DNA of 64,000 nucleotides, from assembly GCA_001430745.1 (NCBI GenBank), contig KQ482003.1, positions 824,991-888,990 on the forward strand, given 5' to 3'. This DNA is from Auxenochlorella pyrenoidosa (lineage: Eukaryota > Chlorophyta > Trebouxiophyceae > Chlorellales > Chlorellaceae). Made by a program: the position numbers and the translations under genes. Of the stretch, positions 53,590 to 64,000 are shown piece after piece (the first letter of the stretch is position 1; each line of letters starts with the position of its first letter). The notes under the pieces are model-generated. The model was not told the origin of the DNA, made no database searches, and was given only the letters and a program-made list of their open reading frames with translations.

Positions 53590-56500
53590 TCAGGCCGCCT
53601 TCTTTGTGGCCTTCATCATGCCGTACTGCAGGCAGCGTGGGAGCATCAGCGGCCGCCACTAAGCAGCGAGGCCCGGGATGTCCAGAGCATGTTCCTGCAA
53701 TCGCCGCATCGGCGACTGACTTAAGCAGGCAGGCGTGCACACAAATGCGACAGTCCCAGGCCTCACAACAGGAAGGCACCGCCTCACCTCCATGAGGCCA
53801 TCATCGAAGGCGCGGTGCATGCGCTCCAGAGTCACAATCTCGCGCAGCGTCTTGTACCAAATGCGAGGGCCCTGCAGATCAGCCAGGGAGCCATGCAGCG
53901 CGAGTCAGCATGATGGACGGCAGGTGGCAACACAACTCATGACATGCTTTTTCATGGCGGCCCTGCTGCGCACACGGTGCACGATGGTGCCGCCTTTTGC
54001 TGGGCGCCTGCGCACCACCTTTTGACCCCCCCGCGCACCTTGAAGACGACGATCCAGGGGTCCCACACGCCCACCCAGATGGAATGCCGCCACGAGTCGA
54101 TGGTGGGCGCCGTCCAGTCGGCCAGCGCAACATTGTCTAGCTTCCCAGTGGCCTGCACAGCAGCGAGAGGGAGCACGGCATTGGTGAGTCAGCAAATCAC
54201 CTGGCTTCCGTCGGTGATCAGAACGCTTCAGACAGCTGGCCCGCCCAGCCTCTCTGGTTGCTTCGCAGCACCTGATGCCTTTGCCACCTCACATAGGCGT
54301 GGTCGCTCTGCTCGGTTCGAGAGGACGAGCTGGTGTCCCAGGGCAGCAAGCCACCTCAAAACCTGTACCCGACACCTCCCTGTGCAACCCGGCCTCCCCC
54401 ACAGCATGCCTCCCCCACCTCCATGATGCGGCCGTACTCCTCCTTGGACACAAAGTAGGGGTGCGCCCACTCCTCGTACAGGAACGTGAGCCGCTCCTTG
54501 TCGCTCTCGCTGCAGCAGGCCAGCCGGAGGGGGAGGGGCAGGGTGGGTGGGCAGGTGGAGAGTGGGGTGGCGTGGTGGTGGGGGCCTGCACCCGGGGAGT
54601 GCCCACAGCTGCAAGAAGCAATGGCGCTCCGCCTGCGTCTGCAGCATTGAGCAGGGGAAAGCATGCCATGGACAGCTGGGGCACACGCATCTGCCATGGA
54701 GCCACGTGAGCCCCTCCAGGGTGCACCATGTGCACAGACCCGCCGTGGGCGCACCTGAAGGGCGTGTCGGGGGTCTCCTCCCGCTGGCACCAGGTGGCAA
54801 TCACCAGCGTGCCGCCCGGCTTGAGCACCCGCACCATCTCATCCACGTAGGCCTGCGGTATGACGAGGTGATCACTTCAGATTTTGCACAAGAGCAAGCA
54901 CGCCTGGGTCTTGCAACCAAGCTGCAACCAGCACGCACCTTCGGTGCACACGAGCGCAAGCTTGCAAGGCCTGCCACCTGCGCCCACCCAGGCGCAGCCG
55001 CGCACCTTCTTGTCGGGCATGTGCTCGCCGCTCTCGCAGGCCCAGACCAGGTCAAAGGAGTTGTCTGGGAACTCCATCTTCAGGGCATCCATGACCTGCG
55101 CATGCAGAGGTCGCCAGGCAAGCACGGTGAGGCGCACAAGAGGCCATCGAGCCGCCCATTCCGGCCAGCCCTGGGCAAAGGGACGAGGCAGCCTTGTCCC
55201 CGCTGCACCGTCATGCAGAGCGGCGCTGCTTGCCTGGAACTTGACGTTGTCGAGGCCGCGCTCCGCCGCCAGTTCTGTGCCGCGCTTGACCTGGTTGGGC
55301 GACAGGGTGATGCCTGCATCGCAGAGGGACTTGTGCGCCTCAAAGTCAGGCACCAGGCGCTGGTGAAGGAAGAGAAAGGCATGCACATCGGCAGGCCGCG
55401 CCACACTGGGCCAGCGTGCAGCAGCATGAGCCCGCCCGCCGGCACTGGCCCCCACGCGGGAGGCGCACCCTGCACTTTCGCCTGCGGGAACTTGGCGGCG
55501 AGGTAGCGCGAGGTGCCGCCGATGCCGCAGCCGACGTCCAGGATGGTGGCGGGGCTGGCGGATCCCGACCACCTGAACATCTCCTCCACAAAGTCGTACT
55601 TGGCCTGCCAAAAAAAAACATGTGGGAAAACTGGGCGGGATGCAGGATAGCAGAGGGCTTTGTTCACGGGCAAACTTGAACCTTGAAACTCGACTGCAGC
55701 ACACCAAGATGAGCTCACCTGAATGAAGTTCTTCTTCTTGTAGCCCTTTTGCCGCTCCTGCAGGGCCCGGGGCAGCGGGCAGCAAACAGAATGATGCCGG
55801 CCACGCATCCACGGCTCTCTGCCCACACAACGACAGCACACGACACCACCACCTGCCAGAAAACAATTGTCGACGCAACAAAGCGGGCTGAAGTACATCT
55901 GCTGACTGGCAGGCTGCCCCTCTGCAGCTTCCCACTGGCCTCTGCCCCGCCCTTCTCCCCTCCTCCTGGCTCACCTCCTCGGTGTAGTACCCAAGGTGGA
56001 TGTGCTCGCCCCAGTAGTACTCCAGCACCCCCTCCTCCGTCCAGGCGTCATACTCCTGCCCCACGTTCTGGTCGTACGCGCGGGAAGGCGTGTCAAACAC
56101 CTTCTTGATGCCATACCCAGCCAGCAGCGCGCCGCTGACCTGCGAGGGAGAGGCAGGCGGCAGAGTGCGAGGCCTGTTCAGTGAGCATTGCAGCAAAGCA
56201 TCCTTGAGCAAGGAGCTGGGTCAAACCGTAACAGAACAATTTGACTTGTGCTGGACAAAGGAGCGTGCAGGAGGAGCATGCACACCAGGCAGCTAGCCAT
56301 CCCCCCACCCCTTGCCGCACCAGCAGCGCCGTGACGCCGGCGGGCGGTATTCCCGGCAGGCCTGCCGCCGCTGCCGTATCCGCCTGTGGCGCGCAGCAGC
56401 TCTGGGCAGCGATTTCCGCAATGGGCTGCGCTTGCTGGACCGCCTCGGCTGTGTAGCTGGTGCTGCTCGCTGCAAGCACCTCCTCCTCAGCCGCCCGGAC

Positions 56501-56605
56501 CATCACGGCGCGGCTTGCTGGAGCATTTTGTGTGTTGGTGCGTCTGAAAGGAGCTGTGCAGCGAGTGAAGGGCCTGGAGACCCCAGCGCAACAAGTTGTG
56601 CTCAT
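53590..56605 (-). CDS. Plastid SAM-dependent methyltransferase resembling cyanobacterial MPBQ/MSBQ methyltransferase
   Basis: Class I methyltransferase, probably of tocopherol or plastoquinone head groups. The start at 56605 gives MSTTCCAGVSRPFTRCTAPF and a Ser/Thr/Arg/Ala-rich plastid leader. A hydrophobic segment SGALLAGYGIKKVF precedes the core AYDQNVGQEYDAWTEEGVLE and YYWGEHIHLGYYTEE (55985-56075), then KKKNFIQAKYDFVEEMF. The SAM site is ILDVGCGIGGTSRYLAAKFP (55480-55545), followed by GITLSPNQVKRGTELAAERG (55250-55315), DALKMEFPDNSFDLVWACES then GEHMPDKK (55010-55090), and YVDEMVRVLKPGGTLVIATW (54795-54850). The end reads LADWTAPTIDSWRHSIWVGV, then YKTLREIVTLERMHRAFDDG and LMEYGMMKATKKAA. 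The YYWG[DE]HIHLG and IQxKxDFV motifs match cyanobacterial MPBQ methyltransferase better than gamma-tocopherol methyltransferase. The substrate is inferred. Confidence 0.87.
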
Positions 56606-56635
56606 TGGTCAGCTCTGGAGCTAGTTGCGCGTGCC

Positions 56636-56679
56636 TTACAGTTGCGATTTGGATGTGGATGTTGCGATGCACGGTTACA
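56636..56679 (-). terminator. Two TGTAA poly(A) signals for the stomatin-like gene
   Basis: Minus-strand TGTAA occurs at 56636-56640 and 56675-56679, some 130-175 bases past the stomatin-like gene's stop. They lie just before the start of the methyltransferase gene downstream. Confidence 0.5.
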
Positions 56680-56811
56680 AAGTCGATTCACAGGCGCGCT
56701 GTGGCAGCAGATCAGAGGGCGGCGCCACGTGGCAGGGAAGCCTGGCGCCCTGCAACAAGCTGCAGCTGCCAGTGCGTTGGTGGACTGCGATGATGCTGTG
56801 CAGTGTGCTGC

Positions 56812-59578
56812 TCACTCCAGCACATGCTGCAGCGTGAAGCCCTTGGTCAGGCGTGGCGATGAGGTTGGAGTTGGTGGCCGTGGCGGCGGCGGCGGCGGCT
56901 CGTGCGCCGCCGGTCGGCTGTCTGCCTCGCCGCCGCTGCTGCCGGAGGCACTGCTGCCAGCGCTGCTGCTGCCTGCCCCTCCTGTGATACTGTTCAGGAT
57001 TTCCCCACTGCCGCTGCCAGAGACCTGCTTGTAGATGCTCAGCGCGCTGGCCACCATGCTAGCTGGGTCGTGGGTCGCCGCAGGCAGCAGCATCGTCGTG
57101 CCTGCCTTTGCAATCTCCCCAAAGTTGTCCAGGTACTGCTCTGCAACCCGGAGCGCCACGGCCTCGCTGCCGCCCTGCTGCCGGATCGCGTCTGCCAGCA
57201 TGTGGATACCCTGCGCCGTTGCCTGCGCGCGTGCCAGGATTGCCGACGCCTCTCCTGCGCACACGTGGCACGGGGGCCAGGGGTGAGCCACCATGCAATT
57301 CTGCTGCTCAACTGTGTTTCCAGGCTGCAGGCAGCCATGCTCCAACTGCAGTTGAACACAGAACTCGGGTCCAGGAGTTCTGGGTGGCAGCCTGAGGCTC
57401 GGGCAGTGCACGGCAGCCATCCCGCAGACTCCAATTAACTGGTCACACTCGTGCCGCTTGGGCTCAACCCACCCTCTGCGCGGTTGATCTGATCCTGGCG
57501 AGATGCCTCAGACGACAGGATCACCTGCAAGGAGAGGCACAGGGACAACTTCGGCGCGCCACTTGCCCAAGCCCTCTGCAGCATCGGCGTTTGTGGTGTG
57601 CACGCTGCATATGCCCAAGTCTGCAGCCAGCTCTGCCCAAGTCTATGTGAGTACCTCGCTCTTGGATGCCTCTGCCACATTGATCTTGGCCTGCCTCTGG
57701 CCCTCTGACTCCAAAATCTGCAAAGGAGGATCAGAGGCTGCCAAGGTTTCGCCCAGGACCTCATGCAAGGCCCCACAGCAAGCATGCGGCGGGCCTGCAG
57801 GAGGCCACCCTGAAACAGCCCTGCTCAGCTCCCTACCACCAGCACACCTGCGCGCGCTTGCGTCGCTCCGCTTCCGCTTGCAGTTCCATTGCATTGCGCA
57901 CGCTGCAGGCAGGCGGAGGCAGGGTGCAGGCAGGCAACAGGTGACGAGGCAGCACCCCTGCTCCTCCCGGACGGGCACGCAGCTGACAGGGCTAACAATT
58001 TTCCTGCTGTCACTGCTGGCCCCACATGCATCCAAGTCACAACTTGCCTGGCGGGTGGGAGGATGTCGCGAATCTCGTAGCGCAGCACCTCGAGGCCCCA
58101 GTTCATCGCCGCCGACTGGATGCTGCTCACGATGTTCTGGTTCAGGGTGTCGCTGCAGAGGGAGGCAAGGCAGACGGCAGCGCATGAGGCAACGTTGGTA
58201 TATGAAGCAACACTGGCTGCCAACTGCAATGCAGACAGGCAGGGGCAGGCAGTCTGCGCGGGCATGGCCGGGACGCGACCGCCGGTCCGCTCTGCCCAGC
58301 GCACCGCTCGCTGAACACGCTGTCCAGGCTGATCTTGCCCAGCTCCGACCGCATGGTGGTCTGCCAGCAACAGATGGGGGGTGCACCAGCTGTTGTGAGC
58401 ATGTCAGGCAGGCAGCCTTGAAGTGGGCTGTGCAGTCAGCACTGCACACCTCAGCGGTGATGTCAGGGTGAAACGCGGTGGCGTTCCCGGCCTGCTGCCA
58501 GGGCAGGAGTGCCCTGCTGGACCCGGCCCACCTGTGCGAGCTGGGTCACCGCGAACATGGCGTTCTCCACTCCATAGCTCGCCTTGTAGGGATCAGTCAC
58601 CTGGCAAGGAGGCGTGTGGGCGGCAAAGGCGTGCTCACGGACGCGGCGGCAGCGGCAGCAGGAGTGATCCCATACTGTGCAAATACATGGTATCCCTGCA
58701 CTACCAGTGAAACATTTGCGCAGCATGGTTGGGGCGCCTGCTTTCCCTTGATCCACTAGCTGTGGCTGCCAACCAGCACCTCCAGTGTGCTGAGCTGAGC
58801 TGCCTGCCGCCTCACCCGCGTGTACAGCACGCCGTCAATCGAGATGGTAACGTTGTCGGCTGTGATGGCCGACTGGTTCGGCACCGGGGTGGCGACCTCC
58901 TTGAGGGAGTGGACGTAGGCGATGCGGTCCACCACTGGGATCAGGATGTGCAGGCCGGGGGTGAGCGTCCTGCAGCGGGCACGGGCGGCAGAATGGGGGC
59001 TGCGTGAAAAGTTTACGCAAGCTGGGCGCATGCTTTTACGTGCCGACCTGCCTGATCAGTACAGCCTGAGGGCTGGCACGTGCCAGCTGCTTATGCACCT
59101 GCAGCCATGCTGGAGACCCACCTGTTGTACTTGCCAAAGCGCTCGACGACATAAGCTGCAGCGCACAGAGGCGGGCAGAGGGCACTGATGAGCCCCTGAC
59201 CAGGGCTGATACCTTGCAAACGCTGCGCTGCACTAAACAGCAAAGAGACCGTGAATCCTGCCCCCTTGGAAGCTTGGCGGCAGTGGCGGCGGCGGTGGCC
59301 ATGTGCTGCACATGTCAGCCTGGGATCCGGCAAACCCGGCATCTACCTGTCTGCTGCGGCACGATACGCAGGACCGTGTTCATGGGGGTGGAGCGAGGAG
59401 CGAAGGGCGTGCTCGGATCATAGGGGACTGCAGCAAAGCCTTTGGACGGCTGGAAGGAGAATGCGGCATCTCGGCAGGTCTGTTGCAGCGAGAAGAGGCC
59501 GCCCCCGAGAGCCTGGGAGGAGGCGTGCGAGGCCGTGAGGCGCGCTGCCAGAGGCAGCGACCTCCTGAGCAGCGCCAT
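56812..59578 (-). CDS. STOML2: Mitochondrial stomatin-like protein 2 (SPFH domain)
   Basis: Inner-membrane scaffold of the SPFH family, which binds cardiolipin and helps organise proteases and respiratory complexes. The start at 59578 gives [20 protein letters not shown], a basic presequence. The SPFH domain includes [20 protein letters not shown] (59120-59380 across an intron), [20 protein letters not shown] then [20 protein letters not shown] (58850-58970), [35 protein letters not shown] (58310-58370), [20 protein letters not shown] then [13 protein letters not shown] (58050-58150) and the coiled coil [20 protein letters not shown] (57660-57870). [20 protein letters not shown] and [20 protein letters not shown] follow. 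The tail is Gly/Ser/Pro-rich, ending [12 protein letters not shown] with TGA at 56812-56814. There is no membrane helix at the N-terminus, as in STOML2. Confidence 0.95.
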
Positions 59579-59864
59579 GCGGGGATCTTCGTCTTTGATC
59601 GCTTAGGCGGCAGCAAGCCCGAGCTGCAAAGCCTTCCCTCCTTGTGGACCGTGCTGTGACAAGCAAATCAGGGTTCCAAAGCAGGCCAAACAAGCATCCG
59701 CTGCACTGCTGGTCTTTTGTGCATCATCCTCCGAAAATTCCGGGTAATAAACTCGCAGCTGCCGCCGACAGTGGGCTGTTGTTGGCTGACGAGAGACAGC
59801 TGCTCCTGTCCCGGCAGTCCCTGTTTGCCCGCCCGGGCACCGGCCCAGGGCTTGGCTCAGCACC
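59579..59864. promoter_or_regulatory. Compact divergent promoter, stomatin-like / ASPM
   Basis: 286 bases between the two start codons, head to head; both promoters and 5' UTRs must fit here. Confidence 0.5.
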
Positions 59865-62800
59865 ATGGAGCCGACGGCAGGCCGTGCGCCGCTGGCGGCT
59901 CTCAACCAGGCAGCGGCGCTGCTGCCACCGCCACACACCGCCGCCAAGCCGCCACCAGGCCCGCTCAGCTTCACGCAGTTCCATACGGGCTGGATGGACA
60001 AGCAGGAGGCCGCCTTCAAGGCGTGGCTGAACGCGGTGCTGCAGCCTGCAGCAACGGCCGAGGAGGCGGAGCGCTCGCAGGGCGGGCTGGCATCGCGCCG
60101 CCTGGTGGCACGCATGCGTGGCCTGCTCTGGCAGCTCTACAGCCAGGACCAGGAGCTGGTCAGGTGTGGCTGCAGCGTGCACGCACGCATGTTGGCTCGC
60201 GCTGTTGCCGTGAGTGTTGGTCCGGTCAATCCTGGCTTGGCTGGTCATCAGCCCCACTGCCTCAGTGTGACCGCCTCTGCCTGCCTGCAGCGTCATGCTC
60301 AAGGTGGAGCAGCGCATTGATGGCGGGCAGCTGAAGCTCCGGGATGAGGAGCTGTGCATGAAGAGCGTGAAGGAGGCAGCCAAGGCGCGTGCTGTGCTGG
60401 CGTCCTACCACCCGCTGTGGCTGCGCCTGGGCATGGAGGTGGTCACGGGCCAGCCAGTTGCAGGTAGGCCAGCTGTTTGACTGTTACTGATGTGGCCAAG
60501 CTGCCTGAATCTGCATCCAAACCAGCTGCCTGCACTGCTGCAGTCGCAGCATCCAAGTCCAAAGCATGGAAACTGCACAGCCTGCGCCGCCATGCTTGCC
60601 CTGTGCCTGTGCTGCAGCGGACGATGCCGCGGCGTCAGCAGCCGATCTGGCAGTGTTTGTGCGGGATCGGTTCATGAAGGACCCCCAGCTGGCCAAACAG
60701 CACTCCACAACAAGCAAGGCCTACTGGGTGAGGCATGCGGGCTGCTCCTGCTTTGGCGTGGAATGCGGGGGAGGTGCCTCCGCAATCCTGGCCTCTGATT
60801 GTCGCATACAATGCTGAGGCACATGCTGCTCATTGCTGCTGCAGGCAGCTCTGGCGCGGCTAGTGCTCAAACGCTTCCTGCTGCTCGCCGCGCTGCTGGA
60901 CCGTGCTGTGGCACTGCCGGCCCTCCCCAGCGGAGCGCCACTGCTCTTCCGTGTGGAGAGCAAGGTCAAGGCGTCTGCGCAGGTGAGGAGCCTTCTCCCC
61001 TGGTATTCAGGTTGGCCTGCCCTGCCTTCAGAGCAAGTTTCGCCCATTCTTGGCCATGCATTTACCCCCCCAAGCATCGCTGCCTCCTCTTTGTCGCTGC
61101 AGGTGGTCACTGAGCTGCTGCAGTCCCGGTTGGCAGGGGAGGGCGACGTGCACCGCACGCTGGGGCGGCTTGGCTACAAGCTGGCCTATGTGCAGGACCC
61201 GCGCCGAGAGCTCAGCTTTGAAGGCAGGTGGTGGGGGTGTTTGCCGCGGCCAGGCAGTGCCTGGCAAACTTCCTGCCACTCCTCGACCCACCAGCTACCA
61301 AAGTTGCATGGAACAACGCCGCTTAAAAGTCAGCATGCTGCATTCCCCCCGCAGTGGCCAACCTTGCGACCGACCTGCGCGACGGTCTGCGGCTGTGCAA
61401 GCTGGCAGAGCTGCTCACAGGCAGGGCGGGGTCCAGGGCAGCCAACCTCGCCCGCCTCTGCCGTGCTGCATGCCTTCAGCAGCAAGAGCACTGAGCGTGC
61501 GATGGCTCTGACATCTCGCCTCAAGGTCTTTCCTCTCTGTCAGCCCACCCTGCAGGCCAGCAGCGCTTCTTTGACTCCACACGGTACCCCAGCGACCGCC
61601 GCCCCGTGCGGGTGGCCAACCTGCAGCTGGCGCTGGACCAGTTTGCGCGGGTCGGGCTGCCCCTGCGGGGCGTGCGCAGCCACCAGGGCCGAGTTGTGAC
61701 CCTGGCCGCGGCAGACCTGGTGGATGGGGACCGCGAGATGACGCTGTGCCTGCTTTGGCGGCTCATCCTGCACTTCCAGCTGCCACAGGTGGGTTAAGGG
61801 TGGCTGGCAGCAGCAGAGATAGTTCTGGAGCTGTTGTCACGGGAGCCAATGTCGAGCAAGCTGAATCCCTGCCGCCTAGCCACAAAAAGCCCTACCCATT
61901 TTGTGCTGCATTCTGTGCCGTGCTTGCAGCTCATCAGCCTGTCAGCATTGCGAGCAGAGATTGAGCTGGTCAGGGCCAAAACCGCAGCTTCTGGCAGCAG
62001 TTTGGAAGCCTGCAGCAGCAACAGCAGCAGCTCACCAGCCAGCAGCAGGCAGGATGCGGCATCTGAGGCAGCCGGCGAGAGCATGCATGTAGCAGCTCTG
62101 CTGGAGTGGGCACAGGCTGTTTGCGCCCAGTACAAGTTACCTGTACGCAACTTTGGCGCATGCCTCAGTGATGGAAGCGTTTTCTGCCTGCTGGTAAGCG
62201 TCATGAAGGGAAGGGGGCAACGTCCCAGCAAAAGCGGTGGGCGCTCCAGCAAAGCTGGCACGTCCAAGGATGGCACAGTTGCAGCAGCAATCATCTGCGG
62301 CATCAGATTCACACACCGCCCTCTTCCTTGCAGGTCCATTATTACCTGGGCAACGCTTATGTTGGACTTAGGGATGTGAAGATGCCTCTGCTGCAGGGCA
62401 CCGCAAGTGCCTCTGGTGAGGTTCAGCCGGGGCTCTGCCGTGGGTCGGTGCGTTTGCTTTACATTAATCATGTGTGCAGGAAGGTGTTGAGTCACTTTGG
62501 TTCCACAATGTTTCAGCAAGACTGCCTCCCCTGCAGGCGTGGTGGCCCCGGCTGGGATGCCTATGGCTGGCCAGCTGGAGCGGGCGCGCAGCAACTTTGC
62601 CACTGTGCAGCGGGTGGTGGAGCTGCTGGGTGGCATCCCCGCCATGGTGTCTGCCGAGGACTTTGCAGAGCATGATGAGAAGGGGTGCATCCTGTTCACC
62701 GCCTTCCTCTGCCACCGCCTGCTGGAGATCAGGTGAGAAACGGTGGGGGCTGAGGGGCCATGCTTGAGACTCTGTGCTTCAGTCAACACACCAGGGCTGT

Positions 62801-64000
62801 CTTGCCACATGACTTTTTGCCCAACCTTTTGCAGCAAGGAGGAGCGTGCAGCCATGGTCATCCAGCGGCAATGGCGCAACCGGCACCAGAACAAGCCAGG
62901 CAAGAGCAGTCTGTTTTTTCCATGTGTGCCCACAGTTGGTGTGCCGGCCTCACCTTAATACAGTTGCACGAACAAAGGCCCAGCACACGCACCCCTCAGC
63001 ACCTCTCCCTGCAGGGACAGCACGGGAGCACCTGTACAAGTGGATTGCAGCAGCCTCAGTGGTGCAGCGTGCTGTGCGGGCGTGGCAGCTGCGGCGGGGG
63101 CTGGAGCGGTTTTCCGCTCAGCGGCAACGTGCGCTGGCTGCAGTGGTGCGGCTGCAGGCACTGTGGCGAGCGCGGCCCGTGTTCCGGCGGTACCAGCAGC
63201 TGCGGCGGGCAGCCATCTGTGTGCAGGTGGGGACTCAGTGGACTCCTCGATAACTAGCTGTGTGCTTTCCAGCAGCTCTTGCCGGTACGAAGCCTGGGAG
63301 GCGGCTTCTCCAGTTTCTCCAGTTTGAACACTCAAAACTTTGGCTGCCTGTTACGAGAATGCAGGCTGCCTACCGCGGCAAGATGGCGCGGCGGCAGGTG
63401 TTCCACCACCGGGTGGTGCCCCGTATGCTTGAGGCTGGGCTGCGCTGCAAGCGAGAGCTGGAGGCCAGCAGGTGGCGTTGCCAAGGGGAGGGCGGGACCC
63501 ACCCTGATTGTGCCTGCAATCCACTACTGCATGCGTCAGGCCACCCAAGCCCGCCATTTCCTGAAATGCCCCCTGCCGTGTTGAAACCAGATCCCACTTG
63601 ATCATGGTGGCTGCCTCGATCCTGCCCTCCTCAATGCAGATATGAGGGCCGCTTGGTGCGAGCGGCCATCAAGATGCAGGCCCTGCGGCGTGGCAGCGTG
63701 CTGCGCCACCAGTTTCTGCGGCAGCGCAGCGCAACCATCATCATCCAGGCAGCTGTGCGGGCCCACCAGCAGCGTGCAAGCTTCTTGCAGCAGCGATCAG
63801 CGGCGGTGTGCATCCAGGCCAGCTGGCGGCAGCACATGGCCAAGCAGCAGCTTCGGCGGGCAAAGGTGAGCACTTTCATAGATGGCTCGCCTGTCAGTAT
63901 TTGGAAGAGAGCTGCAAACTGAAATGTGCCTGGAGAACATCGTCGCCCTCCCCTGTAGGCTGCGGCAACAGCATTGCAGGCGGCATGGCGGCGGTGGCAT
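59865..64000 (+). CDS. ASPM: Abnormal spindle-like (ASPM) protein with calponin-homology domains and IQ repeats; 3' end outside window
   Basis: ASPM binds microtubule minus ends at spindle poles, with calmodulin on its IQ motifs. The start at 59865 gives MEPTAGRAPLAALNQAAALL. The ASPM N-terminal block reads FTQFHTGWMDKQEAAFKAWL, VEQRIDGGQLKLRDEELCMK and ASYHPLWLRLGMEVVTGQPV (59970-60460). RDRFMKDPQLAKQHS and LGRLGYKLAYVQDPRRELSF lead to the first calponin-homology domain (VANLATDLRDGLRLCKLAEL, 61355-61420). The second has VAALLEWAQAVCAQYKLPVR and FGACLSDGSVFCLLVHYYLG (62090-62345). IQ motifs start near 62850 (AAMVIQRQWRNRHQNK) and recur, e.g. ASVVQRAVRAWQLRRGLE, TRMQAAYRGKMARRQV, ATIIIQAAVRAHQQR and AAVCIQASWRQHMAKQ. 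About nine are visible before the edge. The combination and order are diagnostic. Confidence 0.92.

Noticed and set aside
54305..54320. GGTTCGAGA, similar to a tRNA T loop
   Set aside because: No cloverleaf around it; it is in an intron of the methyltransferase gene.
53590..56605. Reading the methyltransferase as gamma-tocopherol methyltransferase (VTE4)
   Set aside because: The SAM site fits both, but the YYWGEHIHLGYY and FIQAKYDFV blocks fit the cyanobacterial MPBQ enzyme better, so VTE4 was not used as the name.
1..64000. A prokaryotic defence system, biosynthetic operon or integrated virus
   Set aside because: Every confident gene is intron-bearing and of green-algal or general eukaryotic type. 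No phage, transposase or integrase sequence was seen.

Overview
The window is nuclear DNA from a GC-rich unicellular green alga, most likely a trebouxiophyte of the Chlorella/Micractinium type. Genes are split by many short GT-AG introns, acceptors are usually preceded by TGCAG, and several 3' ends carry the green-algal poly(A) signal TGTAA. Plastid-lineage genes (Tic22, cpFtsY, plastid serine acetyltransferase, a phytylquinol methyltransferase) sit beside ordinary eukaryotic housekeeping genes. Two runs of N (11338-11473 and 30017-30489) mark assembly gaps. I see no operon, CRISPR array, transposon, tRNA or rRNA.

Layout, left to right. A peroxisomal beta-oxidation multifunctional enzyme (-, cut by the left edge) is followed by a BAH-PHD chromatin reader of the SHL/EBS type (-). 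The DNA primase catalytic subunit (+) converges on Tic22 (-). Tic22 is divergent from the spindle-checkpoint gene MAD2 (+), which converges on a small CUSTOS-like gene (-). Then come an almost 8 kb FUSED/TIO kinase gene (+) and a fatty acid 2-hydroxylase gene (+), converging on the ribosome-processing gene FCF2 (-). SBDS (+, with a gap) and mitochondrial ribosomal protein uL2 (+) converge on cpFtsY (-).

From 37.5 to 50 kb a block of minus-strand genes holds an organellar MscS channel, the iron permease FTR1, a small secreted Tyr/Gly repeat protein and a Gln-rich coiled-coil protein. Serine acetyltransferase (+) converges on a methyltransferase resembling cyanobacterial MPBQ methyltransferase (-). 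A mitochondrial stomatin-like gene (-) follows, divergent from ASPM (+), which runs off the right edge.

The genes do not form one pathway. Themes that recur are cell division (primase, MAD2, FUSED, ASPM), ribosome and translation biogenesis (FCF2, SBDS, uL2m) and plastid protein traffic (Tic22, cpFtsY). The least explained item is the 134-residue secreted protein at 46.6-47.8 kb, whose YGYYGS-R-R-L and RQLxS motifs repeat in register with its exons. Exon models were inferred by eye from reading frames, splice consensus and family resemblance. Gene ends are given to the base where start and stop were clear; internal exons are approximate.
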